A DNA stretch of 64,000 nt from Streptomyces sp. DSM 15324 (GTDB taxonomy: Bacteria > Actinomycetota > Actinomycetes > Streptomycetales > Streptomycetaceae), in the NCBI RefSeq assembly GCF_001514285.1, contig NZ_KQ949023.1, positions 945,139 through 1,009,138 of the forward strand, given 5' to 3'. The notes below the pieces were generated by a model. That model saw nothing but the letters and a program-made list of their open reading frames with translations. It was not told the origin of the DNA and ran no database searches. This document shows positions 60,327-64,000 of the stretch, one piece after another; the first letter of the stretch is position 1, and every line of letters starts with the position of its first letter. The position numbers and the translations under genes were made by a program.

Positions 60327-61196
60327 ATGGGCGCGGACATCACGGCTCTGGTCATCGGAGCCACCGGAAACGTCGGCCCCAACGTGGTCCGTCAGCTGAT
60401 CGGCGAGGGTGTCACCACCCGCGTCCTGCTGCTGGCGGACGACCCCCGGGCGGGACGCCTGCCCGACGAGGGAGTCGAGGTCTTCCACGGCGACCTGGCC
60501 GACCCCGACAGTCTGCTGCCCGCCCTCGACGGCGTGGAGTCCGTCCTGCTGATGTGGCCGTTCTTCACCCTGAACGTCGACACCGCCCCGGCGGTCCTGG
60601 AGCGCATCGAACGCCACGCCCGGCGGGTCGTCTTCGTCTCCTCGATCGGCGTGCACATCGGCTACGAGCACACCGACAACAACTGCCACGCCTACCTGGA
60701 AGGACTGATCGAGAAGACCGGCCTGGAGTGGACGTTCCTCCAGACCACCGGGTTCACCGCGAACGCCCGGCTCTCCTATGCCCAGCAGATCAAGGCCGGC
60801 GGCGTGGTGCGTTCTCCCTACGGCACCGCAGCCCGTTCCTCCATCCACGAGGAGGACGTCGCCGCCGTCGCCGTCCGTGCCCTGACCGGCAGCGAGCTGG
60901 CCGGCCGCCGCCTGGTCATCACCGGCCCCGAGGTCCTCACCCAGATCCAACAGGTGGAGATCATCGGCGAGGTGATCGGACGCGAGCTGAGCTGGGAGGA
61001 CGTACCGGCCGAGGCCGCGCTCGAGGCCATGGTCGGCGCGGGCTGGCCGCCCGCCTACGCCAGCGGTGCCCTCGACTACTTCGCCATGCTCACCGAGGAG
61101 CCCGAGCTGATCACCACGACGGTGGAAGAGGTCATCGGCCGTCCGCCGCGCACCTTCCGCGAGTGGGCCGTGGAGTTCGCCGATGACTTCCGCTGA
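60327..61196 (+). CDS. NmrA-like NAD(P)-binding protein
   Basis: A 289-residue atypical SDR. ALVIGATGNVGPNVVRQLIG binds NAD(P), FHGDLADPDSLLPALDGVES follows, and FVSSIGVHIGYEHTDNNCHA stands where a catalytic Tyr-Lys pair would be. NmrA-type members act as redox sensors or quinone/ketone reductases; several occur in aromatic polyketide clusters. ATG 60327 follows GGAAAGGGAGAGG, and a 250-bp AT-richer promoter region precedes it. Its stop overlaps the next gene. Confidence 0.85.
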   Translation: MGADITALVIGATGNVGPNVVRQLIGEGVTTRVLLLADDPRAGRLPDEGVEVFHGDLADPDSLLPALDGVESVLLMWPFFTLNVDTAPAVLERIERHARRVVFVSSIGVHIGYEHTDNNCHAYLEGLIEKTGLEWTFLQTTGFTANARLSYAQQIKAGGVVRSPYGTAARSSIHEEDVAAVAVRALTGSELAGRRLVITGPEVLTQIQQVEIIGEVIGRELSWEDVPAEAALEAMVGAGWPPAYASGALDYFAMLTEEPELITTTVEEVIGRPPRTFREWAVEFADDFR

Positions 61197-61254
61197 GCCG
61201 ATGACGTCCGCCGAGGCGACGGCTTCCGCCGAGCCGATGACGTCCGCCGAGGCG
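61183..61254 (+). repeat. 18-bp tandem repeat at the ABM gene start
   Basis: Four 18-bp units of the form ATGACGTCCGCCGAGGCG with small differences encode a six-residue repeat. The last base of the NmrA-like stop lies inside the first unit. Unit number could vary by slippage and would keep frame. Confidence 0.85.
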
Positions 61255-61905
61255 ATGCCCTCCCCCGACGGGACGGGCGAGGGGTTCCGCACCTTTCTCA
61301 CCCTGCGCACGGACGGACCGCCGACCTCGCGGCAGGCGGTCACCGCCCTGGAGGAGGCGGTCGACGGCTGGATCCGCCGACTGGACGGGTTCCTCTCCTC
61401 CCGCATCCACCTGGGCCTCGACGGAGCGACCGTCGTGCACTCCGTGGCCTGGCGGGACGAGGCGAGCGCCCGCGACTCCTACCCGGCCGGCATCGGCGAG
61501 GCCCTCCTGAACCGCCTCGGCCCAGCGGTCACCGGCCCGGACCTGGTGGGCGGCGTCCCGTCCCCCGGCGTGCGGGGACCGGCGGCCGACAGCCCGCCCG
61601 GCCTGGTCTGCGTCGCCACCCGGTACGTCGCCGACCGCGGGGCCGCCGAGGCCATGGCGGACCTGCTGCGCCGCAGCGGCGACTGGAAGAAGGACTTCCC
61701 CGGGTTCATCGCGGCGACGCCGTACATCAGCCCCGACGGCAGGACGTACGTCAACTACCCGCAGTGGGCCGACCGCGACGCCTTCGAGGCGTACATGGCC
61801 GATCCGCGCAACGCGGCCGGACAGCAGGACATCGGCGACCTGGAGGTCGCGCCGCCGGACCTCCTGCTGTGCACCCTGGTCGCCGAGACCCTCGCGGCCG
61901 GGTAG
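61183..61905 (+). CDS. Didomain antibiotic-biosynthesis monooxygenase (ABM) protein
   Basis: A 240-residue protein. After a repeated N-terminal tail (MTSAEP, MTSAEA, TASAEP, MTSAEA), two ABM-type ferredoxin-like domains follow: TFLTLRTDGPPTSRQAVTAL to SVAWRDEASARDSYPAG, and VCVATRYVADRGAAEAMADL to YPQWADRDAFEAYMADPRNA. Cofactor-free ABM enzymes oxidise aromatic polyketides to quinones. The tail offers four in-frame ATGs (61183, 61201, 61237, 61255), so the real start is uncertain. The gene overlaps the NmrA-like gene by 14 bp. Confidence 0.78.
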   Translation: MTSAEPMTSAEATASAEPMTSAEAMPSPDGTGEGFRTFLTLRTDGPPTSRQAVTALEEAVDGWIRRLDGFLSSRIHLGLDGATVVHSVAWRDEASARDSYPAGIGEALLNRLGPAVTGPDLVGGVPSPGVRGPAADSPPGLVCVATRYVADRGAAEAMADLLRRSGDWKKDFPGFIAATPYISPDGRTYVNYPQWADRDAFEAYMADPRNAAGQQDIGDLEVAPPDLLLCTLVAETLAAG

Positions 61906-61975
61906 ACGACGGCTCTTGCCGCCTCCCGCGCCCCCACCGCCGCCCGACCGCATCCGCCCGGAGGAAGTGACAGGC

Positions 61976-62776
61976 ATGACCACGGACGCACAGGCCGCCC
62001 GCAGCACCGGATCGCTGACCCAGGGGCAGCTCTCCCCGCTCGACCAGATACGGCTGTTCGAGAAGAAGTACGACGTGGTGACCACCGGCATCATCGGCCG
62101 GCTGCCCCTCGCCCCCACCTGGCGGTGCCTCGACCTCGGGGCCGGCGCCGGATCCATGGCGTACTGGCTGGCGGAACGGGTGAGCGGGGGATCGGTGCTC
62201 GCGCTCGACACCGACACCGAGTACCTCGAACCCGGCCGGGCCGCCAATCTGAGCGTACGTCAGGCGGACCTGACCACGGCCGAGTTACCCGAGGGAGCGT
62301 TCGACCTGATCCTGGTCCGGGCCGTCCTGGAGCATCTGCGGGAGCCCGAGGAGGCGCTCGGCCGGATCACCCGATGGCTGGCGCCGGGCGGCTGGCTGGT
62401 GGCGGAGGACTTCTACTACCTCCCCGCGGAGCACGCCCCCACCCCGGTCGGCAGAGCCCTCGTCGGGGCCTATGTGCGGCGGATGGAGGCCCAGGGCGCC
62501 GACATGCGGTGGGCCAGGGCCCTGCCCGCCGCCCTGAGCCGGGCGGGACTGGCGAACGTCGACTCGGAGGTCACCCCCGCGGGCCCCGGCCAGTCGGCCG
62601 CCGACGACGAACTGATCGGCACCCGGCTGCGCCAGGAGGGACACACCCTGGTCGACAGCGGCCTGGTCACGGCCGAACAGCTCACCGACTTCCTCGACGC
62701 CCTCGGCACACCCCGGGGCCAGGACATGACGACCCTGCTGATCTCCGCGTGGGGACAACGGCCGACAACAGGCTGA
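61976..62776 (+). CDS. Class I SAM-dependent methyltransferase
   Basis: A 266-residue methyltransferase. Motif I is CLDLGAGAGSMAYWLAERVS (about residues 50-69), followed by ALDTDTEYLE (motif post I) and FDLILVRAVLEHLREPEEAL. The YLPAEHAPTPVGRALVGAYV region is typical of small-molecule methyltransferases. A TTA codon is at 62285-62287. ATG 61976 follows GGAGGAAG. O- or C-methylation of the polyketide or sugar is inferred. Confidence 0.87.
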   Translation: MTTDAQAARSTGSLTQGQLSPLDQIRLFEKKYDVVTTGIIGRLPLAPTWRCLDLGAGAGSMAYWLAERVSGGSVLALDTDTEYLEPGRAANLSVRQADLTTAELPEGAFDLILVRAVLEHLREPEEALGRITRWLAPGGWLVAEDFYYLPAEHAPTPVGRALVGAYVRRMEAQGADMRWARALPAALSRAGLANVDSEVTPAGPGQSAADDELIGTRLRQEGHTLVDSGLVTAEQLTDFLDALGTPRGQDMTTLLISAWGQRPTTG

Positions 62777-62800
62777 CCGGAAAAGGAAGAAGAAAGCGCC

Positions 62801-63466
62801 ATGCCCTTGAGCCGCCGGGAATTCCGGACCGGTTCCGTACCGCCGTTCTTCGTTCTCCTCGGGCCGGACTACGCGGGAAAGTCGTCGGTGCTCGCCGAGC
62901 TCAGGCGCACGGCCACGCCCTGGCGCCTCGTCTCCGTCGACGACACCTTCCTGGCACCCGAGCACGCCCTGATCGGACGGCTGCGCCGGGACGTGGTGAA
63001 GGACGTGGCACCGCACGAGAGCCGGTGGTCCCCGGACTTCCTCGCCGCGATGATGCACACCGCCGTCGTGCACCTGCGGGACCAGCTCGTCAACGGCGAT
63101 CCGCTGACCCCGGCCGTCGTCGACTCCTACTACTACAAGTTCCTCGCGAAGTGCCGGCTGGCCGGTGTGCCCGACGACCCCCTCCTGACCTGGTGGCGGT
63201 CCTTTCCCCCGCCGGGCCGGATCATCTACCTCGATGTCAGCCCCGAGAACGCCTGGCGCCGGTCGCGGGACGGCGCCGACCTCAACGTCCTCGAGTACTA
63301 CGGCCCGCAGCCGCAGCCGTGCGGATTCAAGCGCTACCAGAGGGACCTCGACCGGCTCGTGCGCGAGGAGATACGGGACCTGCCCGTGACCGTCCTCGCG
63401 GAGCAGACCGACGCCGCGCGGACCGCGGCCACCGTACGGGAGCTGATCACCCATGAACTCGGCTGA
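62801..63466 (+). CDS. P-loop kinase-like protein (thymidylate-kinase fold)
   Basis: A 221-residue P-loop NTPase. Walker A is FVLLGPDYAGKSSVLAELRR; VVDSYYYKFLAKCRLAGVP corresponds to the DR(Y/F) region of thymidylate kinases and GRIIYLDVSPENAWRR to the LID-preceding strand. It deviates from true Tmk (LVTFEGxDGAGKST), so it may phosphorylate another substrate. It lies between the methyltransferase and a GH3-like ligase and overlaps the latter by 14 bp, so it belongs to that operon. Role unknown. Confidence 0.65.
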   Translation: MPLSRREFRTGSVPPFFVLLGPDYAGKSSVLAELRRTATPWRLVSVDDTFLAPEHALIGRLRRDVVKDVAPHESRWSPDFLAAMMHTAVVHLRDQLVNGDPLTPAVVDSYYYKFLAKCRLAGVPDDPLLTWWRSFPPPGRIIYLDVSPENAWRRSRDGADLNVLEYYGPQPQPCGFKRYQRDLDRLVREEIRDLPVTVLAEQTDAARTAATVRELITHELG

Positions 63467-64000
63467 CCCGCAGCCAGGCACCGACCGCACGGACCGCTAC
63501 ACCGCGCGGGTCTACACGGAACGGGCCCGGCTGCTGGCCGCCCTCGCCGACCCGGCCGCACACCAGCGCCACGTCCTGGCCGACCTGCTGGAGTTCAACG
63601 CCAGAACCGACTACGGCACCGCCCACGGCTTCGGCCGTATCCGCACCCTCGACGCCTACCGCCGGGCGGTGCCCATCCAGACGTACGCCGATCTCGAACC
63701 CTGGATCGAGCGGAGCGCGGCCGGTGAGCCGGACGTCCTGACCGCCGACCGGCCCGCCGTCTTCTTCACCAGCAGCGGCAGCACCGGCGCCCACAAGAAG
63801 ATCCCGGTCACCCCGCGGTTCATGCGGACCTCGTTCTTCCCCTTCTACTACGCGGCATGGGCACCGCTCATCGCCCACTTCCCCGAGGTGCTCCGGCGTC
63901 CCGACGCGGTGCTCAACCTCAAGCACGACCCGCTCGCCGCCCCGCCCACCACCAGCTCCGGCAAGCCCCATGTGGGCGCCAGCCAGGTGGACTTCGGCGC
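63453..64000 (+). CDS. GH3-like acyl-adenylating ligase, N-terminal part (partial)
   Basis: The frame is open to the window edge, giving 182 residues. LLEFNARTDYGTAHGFGRIR, VPIQTYADLEPWIERSAAGE and the ATP-binding loop FFTSSGSTGAHKKIPVTPRF (SSGTTG-type P-loop) identify the GH3 family, which in plants joins acids to amino acids through acyl-adenylates. Bacterial homologues are sparse and some lie in biosynthetic clusters. It may form an amide or ester with a carboxylate of the pathway. ATG 63453 overlaps the kinase gene. Confidence 0.78.
   Translation, partial: MNSADPQPGTDRTDRYTARVYTERARLLAALADPAAHQRHVLADLLEFNARTDYGTAHGFGRIRTLDAYRRAVPIQTYADLEPWIERSAAGEPDVLTADRPAVFFTSSGSTGAHKKIPVTPRFMRTSFFPFYYAAWAPLIAHFPEVLRRPDAVLNLKHDPLAAPPTTSSGKPHVGASQVDFG

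Overview
The window is very GC-rich, uses GTG, ATG and TTG starts with purine-rich ribosome sites, and carries Streptomyces hallmarks: DUF397/XRE/ATPase triads, rare TTA codons, and an actinobacterial RNase P RNA. It is almost certainly Streptomyces or a close relative. No tRNA, rRNA or CRISPR array was seen.

Layout. (1) 1-7066 is core chromosome: the end of a bifunctional RNase H/phosphatase gene, KDPG aldolase, YaaA, an RNB ribonuclease, a TetR-controlled DUF4260 gene, AraC, an EamA transporter and rnpB. (2) 7036-19795 lies between two near-identical 31-bp direct repeats. The left repeat is the true 3' end of rnpB. I read this as a decayed integrated island. Its left end is debris (ISL3, P450, TetR and PAS fragments). 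Its middle carries MarR, XRE and AraC regulators, a WrbA-like flavoprotein, a siderophore-interacting protein, a TetX-like monooxygenase and IS relics. Its right end has an XRE/DUF397/ATPase set, a VapBC-like pair and a fused helicase relic. (3) 19796-25668 is accessory: an EcsC-like protein, a DUF6879 pair, a two-gene operon of a small protein plus an NB-ARC/TPR protein that share a short motif, and a YefM-YoeB-type toxin-antitoxin pair.

(4) From about 26 kb to the right edge is an angucycline-type type II polyketide gene cluster. The minus-strand block 52830-41764 reads oxygenase, TcmI-like cyclase, KS-alpha, KS-beta, ACP, C9-type ketoreductase, aromatase/cyclase, second oxygenase, reductase, exporter, flavin reductase, which is the classic angucycline order. 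Then follow an acyl-CoA carboxylase epsilon subunit, one glycosyltransferase and five sugar genes (RmlA, 3-ketoreductase, RmlB, 4-ketoreductase, 2,3-dehydratase) that fit a D-2,6-dideoxyhexose such as D-olivose.

(5) Continuing on the same strand is an unusual second acyl-assembly module: an active KASIII, a Cys-less KASIII-like partner, a carboxylase beta subunit, an ACP, an active KS, a Cys-less KS-like partner and a ketoreductase. A second enoyl reductase (FabI) is encoded on the plus strand at 57 kb. A dehydratase is not visible. I infer an acyl group that primes the polyketide or decorates the sugar. A response regulator and minimal histidine kinase sit at the left edge.

(6) 53-64 kb holds a decayed IS630, a peptidase/membrane protein/XRE trio, FabI behind a large dyad operator, an exporter, YceI, NmrA-like, a monooxygenase, a methyltransferase, a kinase-like protein and the start of a GH3-type acyl-adenylating ligase. 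TTA codons in the first gene of the PKS operon, in the exporter, the methyltransferase and both NB-ARC operon genes suggest bldA-dependent expression.
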